NCBI GenBank assembly: GCA_943914115.1
Contig: CALUAU010000009.1
Span: 1-27,965, forward strand
DNA length: 27,965 nt
Reading direction: 5' to 3'
Source of the DNA: an uncultured Microbacteriaceae bacterium
GTDB lineage: Bacteria; Actinomycetota; Actinomycetes; Actinomycetales; Microbacteriaceae
The notes below the pieces were generated by a model. That model made no database searches. It worked only from the letters and a program-made list of their open reading frames with translations, and was not told where the DNA came from. This document shows, one piece after another, positions 7,371 through 14,180 of this stretch. Both the position numbers and the translations under genes were made by a program. How positions within the stretch are numbered: the first letter of the stretch is position 1; every line of letters starts with the position of its first letter.

Positions 7371-8576
7371 ATGACACTCGAACTCGAAGTCGAACAATCA
7401 CGCTCACACCTTCGCCAAGACGACTTGCTGCGGTTGGGCTGGCAGGGGCTGCGCGCGCATCCGGTGCGGGCAACGCTTTCAGCACTCGGAATCGCGATCG
7501 GTATCGCCGCGATGATTGCCGTGATCGGTATCTCGCTATCGAGTCAGGCGAAGATTCAGGAGCGACTTGCGTCGCTGGGTACCAATCTGTTGACCGTGTC
7601 GGCAGGTAAGTCGTTCAGTGGCGAGTCGGCCAAGCTGCCGGTTGATTCGGCCGAACGGCTCCAACGCATCGATGGTGTAGAAGAGGTGGGTTGGGTGGGA
7701 AACCTGCCCGATGTTTCGGCCTACCGCAGCAGCTATATCGATCCGGCCGCCACCAATAGTTTGACAGTGGCCGCGACCGACACCGGGCTGCTTTCGGCAA
7801 CATCGAGTGAACTGCAAACCGGCAGCTGGTTTAACGACGCGACCAAGCAGTATCCAACCACGGTGCTCGGCGCAACCGCAGCTAAGCGACTGGGGATCAT
7901 TTCGCCCGGTTCGATGGTGAATATTGACGGCCAGAACCACACGGTGCTGGGCATTCTCAAACCGTCGGCGCTCGCGCCCCAGCTTGATACTTCGGTGCTG
8001 GTTGGTGCGTCGCATGCCACTGAGCGCCTCGGATTCACTGGGTCGCCAACCACGCTCTACGAGCGTTCGACGGATGCGTCGGTTGAGTCGGTGCGGGAAC
8101 TCATCCCGGCAACTATTAATCCGAAGTCACCCAACGAGGTGAGTGTGAGCCGGCCGTCCGACACGCTTGCGGCACAGCACGCCATCGACACGGCCTTCAC
8201 CGGGTTGCTGGTGGGTGTGGGTTCGATTGCGTTGCTGGTGGGCGGTATCGGCGTGGCAAACACCATGGTGATCACTGTGCTTGAGCGGCGGCGTGAAATA
8301 GGTCTGCGTCGAGCGCTGGGGGCAACCCGCGCGCATGTGCGCAAACAGTTTTTGGTTGAGGCGGTGATGCTCGCGACCTATGGCGGGCTTGCCGGGCTTG
8401 TGCTGGGTGTGGGCTGTACTGTCGCGGTGTCGCTACTCAACGGCTGGACGCCCACCGTACCGCCGTTGATTGCGCTGCTGGGCGTGGCGGTAACCATCGT
8501 TGTTGGTGCTGTTGCCGGGATGCTCCCCGCGATGAAAGCGGCTCAGGTTTCACCGACCGAGGCACTTGCTGCCTAG
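7371..8576 (+). CDS. MacB/FtsX-type ABC transporter permease
   Basis: The ATG is preceded by GGAAGAGGGA. The 401-residue permease shows the MacB topology: one N-terminal membrane helix (about 34-56), a large extracytoplasmic MacB_PCD-like domain (about 60-270), and three C-terminal helices. The diagnostic cytoplasmic motif E-R-R-R-E-I-G-L-R-R-A-L-G-A-T lies after the second helix. The protein ends A-A-Q-V-S-P-T-E-A-L-A-A, as is usual for the family. With the adaptor and ATPase it forms a tripartite-like, envelope-spanning system. The adjacent two-component system suggests induction by envelope stress. Confidence 0.94.
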   Translation: MTLELEVEQSRSHLRQDDLLRLGWQGLRAHPVRATLSALGIAIGIAAMIAVIGISLSSQAKIQERLASLGTNLLTVSAGKSFSGESAKLPVDSAERLQRIDGVEEVGWVGNLPDVSAYRSSYIDPAATNSLTVAATDTGLLSATSSELQTGSWFNDATKQYPTTVLGATAAKRLGIISPGSMVNIDGQNHTVLGILKPSALAPQLDTSVLVGASHATERLGFTGSPTTLYERSTDASVESVRELIPATINPKSPNEVSVSRPSDTLAAQHAIDTAFTGLLVGVGSIALLVGGIGVANTMVITVLERRREIGLRRALGATRAHVRKQFLVEAVMLATYGGLAGLVLGVGCTVAVSLLNGWTPTVPPLIALLGVAVTIVVGAVAGMLPAMKAAQVSPTEALAA

Positions 8577-8605
8577 CGCCTGCGGGCGGTGGCTGCGGAC
8601 GAGCA

Positions 8606-8679
8606 TGAGTTCAGCGGAAGATTTCAGGCCCAGGATGGCGGTGATCGCATCGAAGGCGCGAAATCTTCCGCTGAACTCA
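8606..8679. repeat. Perfect 20-bp inverted repeat between the permease gene and the tRNA cluster
   Basis: Positions 8606-8625 are the exact reverse complement of 8660-8679, with 34 bases between. The arms contain AGCGGAAGATTTC. This would form a long hairpin in RNA from either strand, placed between the convergent permease operon (+) and the tRNA cluster (-). No T-run follows, so a Rho-independent terminator is not assured. A related string, CGGAAGATTTCAG, recurs at 11355-11367, hinting at a dispersed element. Confidence 0.6.
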
Positions 8680-8712
8680 CGGTGGCAGAGCCGTGGTTAC
8701 CCGGAAAACTCA

Positions 8713-8736
8713 AAACCCCCGGCAATCCGGGGGTTT
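8713..8736 (-). terminator. Rho-independent terminator of the tRNA cluster
   Basis: AAACCCCCGG and CCGGGGGTTT form a perfect 10-bp stem with a 4-base loop just downstream of tRNA-Phe on the minus strand. The transcript then continues TTTTG, giving the expected short U-run. The stem is strong, and it could also stop + strand read-through from the permease operon. Confidence 0.75.
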
Positions 8737-8739
8737 CAG

Positions 8740-8812
8740 TGGCTCCGACCGGCGTCGATCCGGTGACCTTTCGATTTTCAGTCGAACGCTCTACCAACTG
8801 AGCTACAGAGCC
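8740..8812 (-). tRNA. tRNA-Phe (GAA)
   Basis: The minus-strand sequence folds into a standard 73-nt cloverleaf. The acceptor stem GGCTCTG/CGGAGCC has one G-T pair, the D arm contains AGCTCAGTTGGTAGAGC, and the anticodon stem TTCGA/TCGAA carries the loop CTGAAAA (anticodon GAA). The T arm is CCGGATCGACGCCGG and the discriminator is A. The 3' CCA is not encoded and must be added by CCA transferase. It is the last member of a Glu-Asp-Phe cluster. Confidence 0.97.
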
Positions 8813-8837
8813 GAGGCACTTGCGTGTCTCAAGTGGA

Positions 8838-8857
8838 ACGCCCTCCGAAGAGGGCGT
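8838..8857 (-). other. Hairpin in the spacer between tRNA-Asp and tRNA-Phe
   Basis: CGCCCTC and GAGGGCG form a 7-bp stem (8 bp counting the flanking A-T pair) around the loop CGAA. No T-run follows on the minus strand, so this looks like a processing or spacer structure rather than a terminator. Confidence 0.45.
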
Positions 8858-8863
8858 CACTCG

Positions 8864-8937
8864 CGACCCTGACGGGACTTGAACCCGCGACCTCCGCCGT
8901 GACAGGGCGGCACGCTAACCAACTGCGCTACAGGGCC
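8864..8937 (-). tRNA. tRNA-Asp (GTC)
   Basis: A 74-nt cloverleaf on the minus strand: acceptor GGCCCTG/CAGGGTC (one G-T pair), D arm GCGCAGTTGGTTAGCGT, anticodon stem CCGCC/GGCGG with loop CTGTCAC (anticodon GTC), T arm CGGGTTCAAGTCCCG and discriminator G, the expected aspartate identity base. CCA is not encoded. The enzyme that charges it is probably the archaeal-type AspRS encoded at 24343-25650. Confidence 0.97.
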
Positions 8938-8992
8938 TCATATTTATTTTTCTGGCGGTCTAGCATAACAGGTCTTGCGACATCTGTCGCGG

Positions 8993-9065
8993 TGACCCCA
9001 ACGGGATTCGAACCCGTGTTGCCGGCGTGAAAGGCCAGTGTCCTAGGCCACTAGACGATGGGGCC
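8993..9065 (-). tRNA. tRNA-Glu (TTC)
   Basis: A 73-nt cloverleaf on the minus strand: acceptor GGCCCCA/TGGGGTC (one G-T pair), D arm CGTCTAGTGGCCTAGGACA, anticodon stem CTGGC/GCCGG with loop CTTTCAC (anticodon TTC), T arm ACGGGTTCGAATCCCGT and discriminator A. CCA is not encoded. It is the first gene of the Glu-Asp-Phe cluster, an order found in many actinobacteria. Confidence 0.97.
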
Positions 9066-9097
9066 GAGGCCCTGTCCATGCGAACCGCCGATGAATG

Positions 9098-9127
9098 AGC
9101 TTAGGGCATGTCGAACACGTTGCGCAA
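9098..9127 (-). promoter_or_regulatory. Possible promoter of the tRNA cluster
   Basis: On the minus strand TTGCGC (9127-9122) and TAAGCT (9103-9098) are separated by 18 bases. The -10-like box ends about 32 bases before the 5' end of tRNA-Glu, a plausible distance for a tRNA leader. Both hexamers match the consensus only partly. Confidence 0.4.
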
Positions 9128-9205
9128 GTCGAGTCGTGTCGCCACGGCGAGTCGTCGCTAATTGTCGGTATTGCAGGGGTTACATTCGGCGCGCAAGGGT
9201 ACTAC

Positions 9206-9259
9206 TGTGGCCAATGTGGCATTTGTTACATATGTGGAGTATGTGGCCAGTGTGAATTG
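9206..9259. repeat. Six tandem copies of a degenerate 9-nt repeat upstream of the M23 peptidase gene
   Basis: Exactly every nine bases from 9206 the units read TGTGGCCAA, TGTGGCATT, TGTTACATA, TGTGGAGTA, TGTGGCCAG and TGTGAATTG. TG begins every copy and TGTGG begins four of six. The array ends 31 bases before the ATG of the cell-wall peptidase, in its likely promoter/leader. The rest of 9066-9290 holds the tRNA promoter and no supported gene. One forward frame would read the array as Cys-x-x triplets, but that frame lacks other coding support. Confidence 0.7.
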
Positions 9260-9290
9260 CTGAGACCGGTTTTTGACCCGAAAGGATCGT

Positions 9291-10658
9291 ATGCGCGCCA
9301 AGCACGCCGCGACATTCCGCCGAACACTCGCCGCCGCGGCGATGACAGGCGCGCTCGTGCTGGCCGGTCTGCACTTTGGCTCGGCCCCCGCCGTGGTCGC
9401 CAAACCCCTCGACGAGTACGCGACCTGGGATGACGTCGTTGCGGCGCAGGGCGATGTCGACCGGCAAAATAAACTCATCGACGAGATTCACGTCGAAATT
9501 GACGCCCTCAAGGGCCAGGTTGCAGAAACTGAGCGGGTGGCTCAAGAAAAGGGCAACCTTTACAGTCAGGCGCAACAGGCGGCAAACGAAGCTGCGGGCC
9601 AGCAGTACACGCTCGAACAGCAGGCAGACGATGCCTCGAAGCGAGCAGCCGAGGCTGAAACAGAAGCTGGCGCTATGACCGCAGCAATGTCGAACCGGGT
9701 TTCAAGAGACCCGACCCTGCAATTGCTAGCCCAACCCGATCAGGCCGATGACTTCTTGAAAAGCATGTCGACACTGTCGAAGCTCGGCAGCCACAACGGC
9801 AGCGTCTACGAATCAGCGGTGGTTGAGCGCAATAACGCCGAACAGCTGAACGAACAGGCAAAGGTTGCGCTCGAAGAGCGCCAACGGCTCGAGTCTGAAG
9901 CCCAAACCGCCTACCGCGAGGCGCAGCAAGCCCAAGCCGAGGCGCAGCAAGCACGTGACCATGCGCTCGAACGCGGAGCCGAACTCGAAGCGATGCTGGC
10001 ACCGCTGGTAGAACGTCGCGACGTGGTTGAAGCCGACTATAAAGAGGGCGAGCGGTTGCGCGAAATTGAGCGCAAGCGCCAGGAAGAGCAACGCCGCCGC
10101 GAAGAAGAAGAGCGTCGCCGCCGCGCCGAAGAAGAACGTGCGGCTGCTGCTGCAGCAGCAGCAAACAGCCCGGCACCCAGTGCGCCCAGAAGCTCCGGCG
10201 CATCCGGTGGGGGTGGCGGAGCACAGTCGTCATCGGGTGTCAGCGGACCGATCGGTGCCGGTGCCTGGGTGTCCGACCCGTTCGGGTATCGACTGCACCC
10301 AATCTACGGCACCTGGCGACTGCACGCGGGGCTCGACCTGGTTGTCAATGGCACCTGCGGTACGCCACTCTACGCCGTCACCTCGGGCACCGTAACCTAT
10401 GCCGGTTGGACCGATGGCTACGGAAATATGGTCGACATCACCTCAGATAATGGGGTCAATACCTTCCGCTACGCACACATCATGCCGGGCGGTATCGCGG
10501 TTGGTTGGGGCGAGCATGTTTCTAGCGGTCAACTCATCGCCTATGCCGGCACAACCGGGCCATCCACCGGCTGCCACCTGCACATCGAGATTACCGAGTA
10601 TGGAAACCTCGTCGATCCCCAGGTCTGGTTCGCTGCCCGCGGTATCTACTACTACTAG
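9291..10658 (+). CDS. Secreted coiled-coil M23 (LytM) family peptidoglycan endopeptidase
   Basis: The ATG at 9291 has GAAAGGA upstream; an in-frame TTG six codons earlier is unlikely. The 455-residue product has a signal peptide (basic start, Ala-rich core, probable cleavage near A-V-V-A). A long coiled coil at about 45-280 is rich in Gln, Glu, Ala and Arg, followed by a poly-Ala/Ser/Gly linker (about 285-320). A C-terminal peptidase M23 domain completes the protein. Zinc ligands are visible: His345 and Asp349 in R-L-H-A-G-L-D, and His431 in H-L-H-I-E, with His429 as the first His of that motif; R-Y-A-H-I supplies the other conserved His. All catalytic residues are present, so it should be an active cell-wall hydrolase, perhaps regulated by its EnvC/NlpD-like coiled coil. 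It stands alone, with a hairpin downstream. Confidence 0.92.
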   Translation: MRAKHAATFRRTLAAAAMTGALVLAGLHFGSAPAVVAKPLDEYATWDDVVAAQGDVDRQNKLIDEIHVEIDALKGQVAETERVAQEKGNLYSQAQQAANEAAGQQYTLEQQADDASKRAAEAETEAGAMTAAMSNRVSRDPTLQLLAQPDQADDFLKSMSTLSKLGSHNGSVYESAVVERNNAEQLNEQAKVALEERQRLESEAQTAYREAQQAQAEAQQARDHALERGAELEAMLAPLVERRDVVEADYKEGERLREIERKRQEEQRRREEEERRRRAEEERAAAAAAAANSPAPSAPRSSGASGGGGGAQSSSGVSGPIGAGAWVSDPFGYRLHPIYGTWRLHAGLDLVVNGTCGTPLYAVTSGTVTYAGWTDGYGNMVDITSDNGVNTFRYAHIMPGGIAVGWGEHVSSGQLIAYAGTTGPSTGCHLHIEITEYGNLVDPQVWFAARGIYYY

Positions 10659-10735
10659 TCAGCGTTGCCGGCACCGCAACAGGATGCGGTCAAAAGCAAC
10701 CCGCCCAGGGTGCTGAAAACGTTGGCACTTACAAG

Positions 10736-10773
10736 CTGAGGGCCGAGCCACCGTGACGGTGCTCGGCCCTCAG
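10736..10773. terminator. Long hairpin between the convergent M23 peptidase and ppa genes
   Basis: CTGAGGGCCGAGC and GCTCGGCCCTCAG form a perfect 13-bp stem, extended inside by ACCGT/ACGGT with a single bulged C and a one-base loop. It lies 77 bases after the peptidase stop and 36 bases after the ppa stop. No U-run is present on the plus strand and only a weak one (CTTGT) on the minus strand. A bidirectional terminator is the best reading. Confidence 0.65.
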
Positions 10774-10809
10774 CGCCTGGGCAGTGCTGCGATCACTGCC
10801 GAAACACGA

Positions 10810-11298
10810 CTACTTGGCGGGCTTGTATGCGGCGAGTGACTTCTCGACGATCTGCTCGGCTTCGGCCGCATCGCCCCACGAATCGACCTTGACCCACTTA
10901 CCGGGCTCGAGGTCTTTGTAGTGCTCGAAGAAGTGCTTGAGCTGGTTGCGGAGGTCTTCAGGCGCGTCTTCGAGGTCTTGGATGTGGGCGAAGCGCGGGT
11001 CTTTCGCGGGTACGCAGAGCACCTTGTCGTCACCGCCGGCCTCGTCTGACATGTGCAGCACGCCAACCGGGCGTACCTTCAGGCCCACGCCGGGGAACAC
11101 CGGGTATTCGAGAATCACGAGCGCATCGAGCGGGTCGCCATCATCGGCGAGGGTGTTCTCGAAGTATCCGTAGTCGACGGGATACACAAACGGTGTGAAC
11201 AGTACGCGGTCGAGGTAGACACGGCCGGTCTCGTGGTCAACCTCGTATTTGTTGTGGCTGCCGCGGGGGATTTCAATGACAACGTCATATGCGCCCAT
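10810..11298 (-). CDS. ppa: Inorganic pyrophosphatase (family I)
   Basis: The ATG is preceded by AAGGAG at six bases. The 162-residue enzyme hydrolyses cytoplasmic pyrophosphate to phosphate, pulling biosynthetic reactions such as tRNA charging forward. The family I signature D-G-D-P-L-D-A-L-V gives metal-binding Asp53, Asp55 and Asp58. The N-terminal I-E-I-P-R-G-S-H-N-K-Y-E-V and Y-P-V-D-Y-G-Y-F segments provide the substrate-binding Lys, Glu, Arg and Tyr residues. Length and sequence are typical of actinobacterial Ppa. It is monocistronic and divergent from tilS, a common arrangement in this phylum. Confidence 0.97.
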   Translation of the reverse strand: MGAYDVVIEIPRGSHNKYEVDHETGRVYLDRVLFTPFVYPVDYGYFENTLADDGDPLDALVILEYPVFPGVGLKVRPVGVLHMSDEAGGDDKVLCVPAKDPRFAHIQDLEDAPEDLRNQLKHFFEHYKDLEPGKWVKVDSWGDAAEAEQIVEKSLAAYKPAK

Positions 11299-11438
11299 CG
11301 ATACTCCTTGGAAATAGAACGAATGCTTGTGTTCAGGCTACCGCGCACAGTTGCCGGAAGATTTCAGCAGCCAGCCGCTGTATCAGAAACTCAGCCGGCC
11401 GCGACCTGATAGATACTGCGCGTCGATCGCGCACACAG

Positions 11439-11444
11439 TAGGCT
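11439..11444 (+). promoter_or_regulatory. -10-like box suggesting a leaderless tilS transcript
   Basis: TAGGCT ends six bases before the GTG of tilS, the spacing at which transcription would begin at or next to the start codon. No clear -35 box or ribosome-binding site is seen. The same hexamer sits seven bases before the GTG of aspS. Leaderless mRNAs are common in actinobacteria. Confidence 0.4.
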
Positions 11445-11450
11445 GGCAGC

Positions 11451-12485
11451 GTGTCAAATCGTGCCCGTCTTACCCCTCCAGTAGCCGACGCTCGCCGCGC
11501 GGTTCGCAACGCGCTGCGGGGAAACGCCAGTGAAGGCGATCTCGTGCTTGTTGCGTTTTCAGGCGGACCAGATTCGCTGGCGCTCGCGGCCGCGGCCGCA
11601 TTCGAATGCCCGCGTGCCGGTTTACGAGTGGGAAGCGTGATCGTCGACCACCAGCTGCAAGAGGGATCGGCCGAGCAGGCTGAGCGCGCTGCCAAGCAGG
11701 GGCGCGACCTCGGGCTCGACCCGGTGATTATTGAGCGGGTTGAGGTCATCGACGGCGGGGCGGGCCCGGAAGCGTCGGCACGCGCCGCGCGTTACAGCGC
11801 GATTGAGCGGGTCTGTAAGCGAGTGGATGCAAAGTATGTGCTGCTTGGCCACACGCTCGACGACCAAGCCGAAACCGTGCTGCTGGGGCTGGCTCGCGGA
11901 TCGGGTGGTAAATCACTGCACGGGATGGCTTCGGTAAACGGTAACCTCGTGCGCCCGCTATTGGGGATGCGTCGCAGCGAGACGGTACAGGCCTGCGCCG
12001 ATCAGGGGCTCGAACCCTGGCACGACCCGCAGAATGACGATGAGCGATTCCGTCGGGTGCGCATCCGCAAAACGGTCATGCCCGTGCTCGAAGCCGAGCT
12101 GGGGCCGGGTATCGCCGAAGCACTCGCACGAACGGCGACAACACTGCGTGAAGACGCTGAAACCCTCGATGCGCTGGCTGCAGAATGGGCACGCGAAATT
12201 GTTGATGTGGACGCCGAGGGGCGCATCACGCTCGATATCGGCGGCCTGGTAACACAGCCGGCAGCGCTGCGACAGCGCATCTGCCGCTTGGTTGCCGAGC
12301 AGGGCTTCGGCGTGTCACTCAGCCGCGCGCACACGATGGCCGTTGCCGCGCTCGCCACCGAGTGGCGCGGGCAGGGGCCGATCGATCTTCCGGGTATCCG
12401 TGTTGAACGCCTGGCAGGGCAGCTATTTTTCGGCGCGGCGCGTGCCGATGCTGCCGAGCACGATGCATCTGAGTCAGCCAACTGA
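11451..12485 (+). CDS. tilS: tRNA(Ile)-lysidine synthase
   Basis: TilS joins lysine to C34 of the CAU-anticodon tRNA-Ile, changing its reading from AUG to AUA. The 344-residue protein starts at a GTG. The N-type ATP pyrophosphatase P-loop S-G-G-P-D-S is at residues 37-42, followed by V-I-V-D-H-Q-L and L-G-H-T-L-D-D-Q-A-E-T-V-L-L-G-L-A-R-G-S-G, the family's second signature. The R-P-L-L-G-M-R-R and D-P-Q-N-D-D-E-R-F-R-R-V-R-I-R segments are also characteristic. The C-terminal part is short, as in other actinobacterial TilS proteins. The following gene, hpt, begins 36 bases downstream; tilS-hpt-ftsH is a conserved bacterial order. Regulation may be from a leaderless promoter at 11439. Confidence 0.95.
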   Translation: MSNRARLTPPVADARRAVRNALRGNASEGDLVLVAFSGGPDSLALAAAAAFECPRAGLRVGSVIVDHQLQEGSAEQAERAAKQGRDLGLDPVIIERVEVIDGGAGPEASARAARYSAIERVCKRVDAKYVLLGHTLDDQAETVLLGLARGSGGKSLHGMASVNGNLVRPLLGMRRSETVQACADQGLEPWHDPQNDDERFRRVRIRKTVMPVLEAELGPGIAEALARTATTLREDAETLDALAAEWAREIVDVDAEGRITLDIGGLVTQPAALRQRICRLVAEQGFGVSLSRAHTMAVAALATEWRGQGPIDLPGIRVERLAGQLFFGAARADAAEHDASESAN

Positions 12486-12521
12486 GCCACCACCACCGAA
12501 AGCGACTGAGAAAGGTCAGGC

Positions 12522-13139
12522 ATGCGCGCCGAACAGATCCACGATCAGATCCGAGAAATTCTGATCACTGAGGATGAGATTCGTGGCCGGTTGGCCGAAC
12601 TCGCCCGCGAGATCGACAATGACTACCGCGACCGCATACCGCTGCTGGTTGGTGTGCTCAAAGGCGCGGTGTATGTGATGAGCGATCTGTCACGAGCCAT
12701 GAACATTGACCTTGAGATGGACTGGATGGCGGTGTCGTCATACGGCTCGGGTACCGAATCGTCTGGTGTGGTGCGCATCCTGAAAGACCTCGACACCGAT
12801 GTCACGGGCCGTGATGTGCTCATCGTTGAAGACATTATCGACTCGGGTTTGACACTGACCTGGCTGAGCGAAAACCTGCGCTCGCGTGGTGCTGCCTCGG
12901 TTGAAATCTGCACGCTGCTGCGAAAACCGACGCGCTTGAAGTCGGATGTGTTCGTAAAGTACATCGGCTTCGATGTGCCGAACGAGTTTGTGGTGGGGTA
13001 CGGGCTCGACTACGACGAGCGTTACCGCAATCTGCGCGATGTGGTAGTGCTGCGCTCGGAAGTGTTTGGCGGTGAGCTGATCGATGCGCCAGTGGAACCT
13101 GCCCGACGAGTGATCAACCCGAGTCTGCCGATGCGGTAA
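12522..13139 (+). CDS. hpt: Hypoxanthine(-guanine) phosphoribosyltransferase
   Basis: The ATG has AAAGG eight bases upstream. This 205-residue purine salvage enzyme transfers phosphoribose from PRPP to hypoxanthine or guanine. The PRPP-binding motif V-L-I-V-E-D-I-I-D-S-G-L-T is at about residues 99-111 with acidic Glu103-Asp104. The flexible-loop start S-S-Y-G is near residue 72, and the purine-recognition segment Y-I-G-F-D-V-P-N-E-F-V-V-G-Y-G-L-D-Y occurs near 146-163. All catalytic features are present. It follows tilS in the same direction and ends at a strong hairpin, so tilS-hpt is probably a two-gene unit separate from ftsH here, because an opposite-strand gene lies between. Confidence 0.96.
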   Translation: MRAEQIHDQIREILITEDEIRGRLAELAREIDNDYRDRIPLLVGVLKGAVYVMSDLSRAMNIDLEMDWMAVSSYGSGTESSGVVRILKDLDTDVTGRDVLIVEDIIDSGLTLTWLSENLRSRGAASVEICTLLRKPTRLKSDVFVKYIGFDVPNEFVVGYGLDYDERYRNLRDVVVLRSEVFGGELIDAPVEPARRVINPSLPMR

Positions 13140-13160
13140 CTATTCGACCCGCAGAAACCG

Positions 13161-13200
13161 ATTCGGCCGGGTATCCAATCACTTGGCTACCCGGCCGAAT
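13161..13200. terminator. Bidirectional hairpin terminator between hpt and the convergent gene
   Basis: ATTCGGCCGGGTA and TACCCGGCCGAAT form a perfect 13-bp stem around a 14-base loop that can add a CCA/TGG pairing. It begins 22 bases after the hpt stop and ends 13 bases before the stop of the minus-strand gene, so it can serve both. U-runs are poor on both sides. Confidence 0.7.
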
Positions 13201-13212
13201 TGTATGCAACCG

Positions 13213-13941
13213 CTAACTTAGGTCGTGCCCGCGCTGGCGCAGTCGCACCACCGGGTTTGAGGCGCCAACGGTGAAGGCGATCATGTGGCCGGCAATTGCT
13301 TCGGCCACTTGCAGATCAAGCTCGTTCGCGGGGGTTGCCGCTGAATAGTCGAGCTTCGCCGGGGCATCGAAGTTCGGAGTGTCAACCAGCGGCACAGCCA
13401 GCTGCTTCTCGTAGTCGATCAGATGCCCGCTGGTTGCCCAGACACGGCGCACGCTCCCCTCGGTGCGCTGCCAGCGATTGGTGCGAAACACGTAGGGGGC
13501 GTAGCCGAGGCGCACCGGGATGAGGTACTCGGCATCGGGCTGAGCTGTCCAGTATCCGCGGGCCTGTGCCCAAACCTCCTCGGGGCCATCGAGCAGATCC
13601 ATACCCATGTGGGTGCGTGCGAACCCCTGGCCGGGGTCAACCTCGTTGGGATCGATTTCGCGGCGAGCTGCCATGCGTAGGGCAGTTACATTAACCGGCG
13701 ACTCGATGCGAGCTTCAACGTCGAAGCGGCTGAGTGCTCTACCGGTGGCGAAACCGTCGAGTAGCTCGGTGGCGAGCTTGGCGCGCTGATCGTCAGCTTC
13801 TTGAAGTTCAGCGGCTTCAAGTTCAACCGGCCAGCCACGCATCACGAGCAGATCGATGAGATCGGTTCGCTCGAGCTGCAGGCGCTCTGCGAGGTCGAGG
13901 AACCGGTCGAGCAGGTTGGTAGACAGGGTGAGGCGGACCAT
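13213..13941 (-). CDS. Uncharacterised protein with a ribbon-helix-helix-like N terminus
   Basis: I do not recognise this family. The 242-residue version from the ATG at 13941 begins M-V-R-L-T-L-S-T-N-L-L-D-R-F-L-D-L-A-E-R-L, a strand-helix pattern like ribbon-helix-helix repressors. L-E-R-T-D-L-I-D-L-L follows as the possible second helix. The rest (about 45-242) is soluble, mixed alpha/beta, with a Trp/Tyr/Arg-rich middle (R-T-N-R-W-Q-R and a V-W-A-T-S-G-H segment) and no cysteines or membrane helices. The frame stays open 22 codons further to a TTG at 14007, close to GAGGA but badly spaced, so the start is uncertain. It lies between hpt and ftsH, facing away from ftsH, and shares with it a 380-base gap rich in palindromes. 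A DNA-binding regulator is a reasonable guess only. Confidence 0.7.
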   Translation of the reverse strand: MVRLTLSTNLLDRFLDLAERLQLERTDLIDLLVMRGWPVELEAAELQEADDQRAKLATELLDGFATGRALSRFDVEARIESPVNVTALRMAARREIDPNEVDPGQGFARTHMGMDLLDGPEEVWAQARGYWTAQPDAEYLIPVRLGYAPYVFRTNRWQRTEGSVRRVWATSGHLIDYEKQLAVPLVDTPNFDAPAKLDYSAATPANELDLQVAEAIAGHMIAFTVGASNPVVRLRQRGHDLS

Positions 13942-14045
13942 TTTAGAAGCAGACCCGGTACCGCTGTGGGATTGAGCTTCGGAAATGTGGGGCAATATTT
14001 TTACCAATCCTCGTTGCGTTTCACCAGTAATCCATGCCCGAACAA

Positions 14046-14062
14046 CCGGGAAAACTTCCCGG
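14046..14062. promoter_or_regulatory. Palindrome upstream of the RHH-like gene
   Basis: CCGGGAA and TTCCCGG form a perfect 7-bp inverted repeat around AAC, about 105 bases upstream of the divergent ATG at 13941. It could be an operator for the RHH-like protein or another regulator. The gene-free stretch 13942-14323 contains this and the two palindromes at 14127-14145 and 14147-14180, and no supported gene. Confidence 0.4.
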
Positions 14063-14126
14063 GCCGCGGGCAGCGCTCGGCAATCATAGTGGAGAGTTTT
14101 TGAACTTCGATCGGAGCGCTCAAGGG

Positions 14127-14145
14127 CCGTAACTGGTCGTTACGG
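14127..14145. promoter_or_regulatory. Palindromic site CCGTAAC-N5-GTTACGG upstream of ftsH
   Basis: A perfect 7-bp inverted repeat with a 5-base spacer lies about 180 bases before the ftsH start. The GTAAC/GTTAC half-sites recall the GTTAC-type boxes of actinobacterial response regulators such as MtrA, but those are usually direct repeats, so the identity of any binding protein is open. Confidence 0.4.
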
Positions 14146-14146
14146 T

Positions 14147-14180
14147 GGTTTCGAGAGCACCGGTCAGTGACCCCGAAACC
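14147..14180. promoter_or_regulatory. Nested inverted repeats upstream of ftsH
   Basis: GGTTTCG (14147-14153) is matched by CGAAACC (14174-14180). Inside it GGTCA/TGACC (14162-14166 and 14168-14172) forms a second symmetric site. It lies two bases from the preceding palindrome. It may be an operator cluster or a structured 5' region; neither is proven. Confidence 0.3.

Noticed and set aside
9066..9290. c-di-AMP (ydaO-type) riboswitch upstream of the cell-wall peptidase
   Set aside because: Such riboswitches often precede actinobacterial cell-wall hydrolases, but none of the conserved core segments could be recognised here.
9095..9433. Plus-strand frame encoding a Cys-x-x repeat peptide ahead of the M23 gene
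   Set aside because: Only the 9-nt repeat makes it look special; the frame runs on into the M23 gene in a different phase, has no ribosome-binding site, and its remainder is Arg-rich shadow sequence. Kept as a repeat, not a gene.
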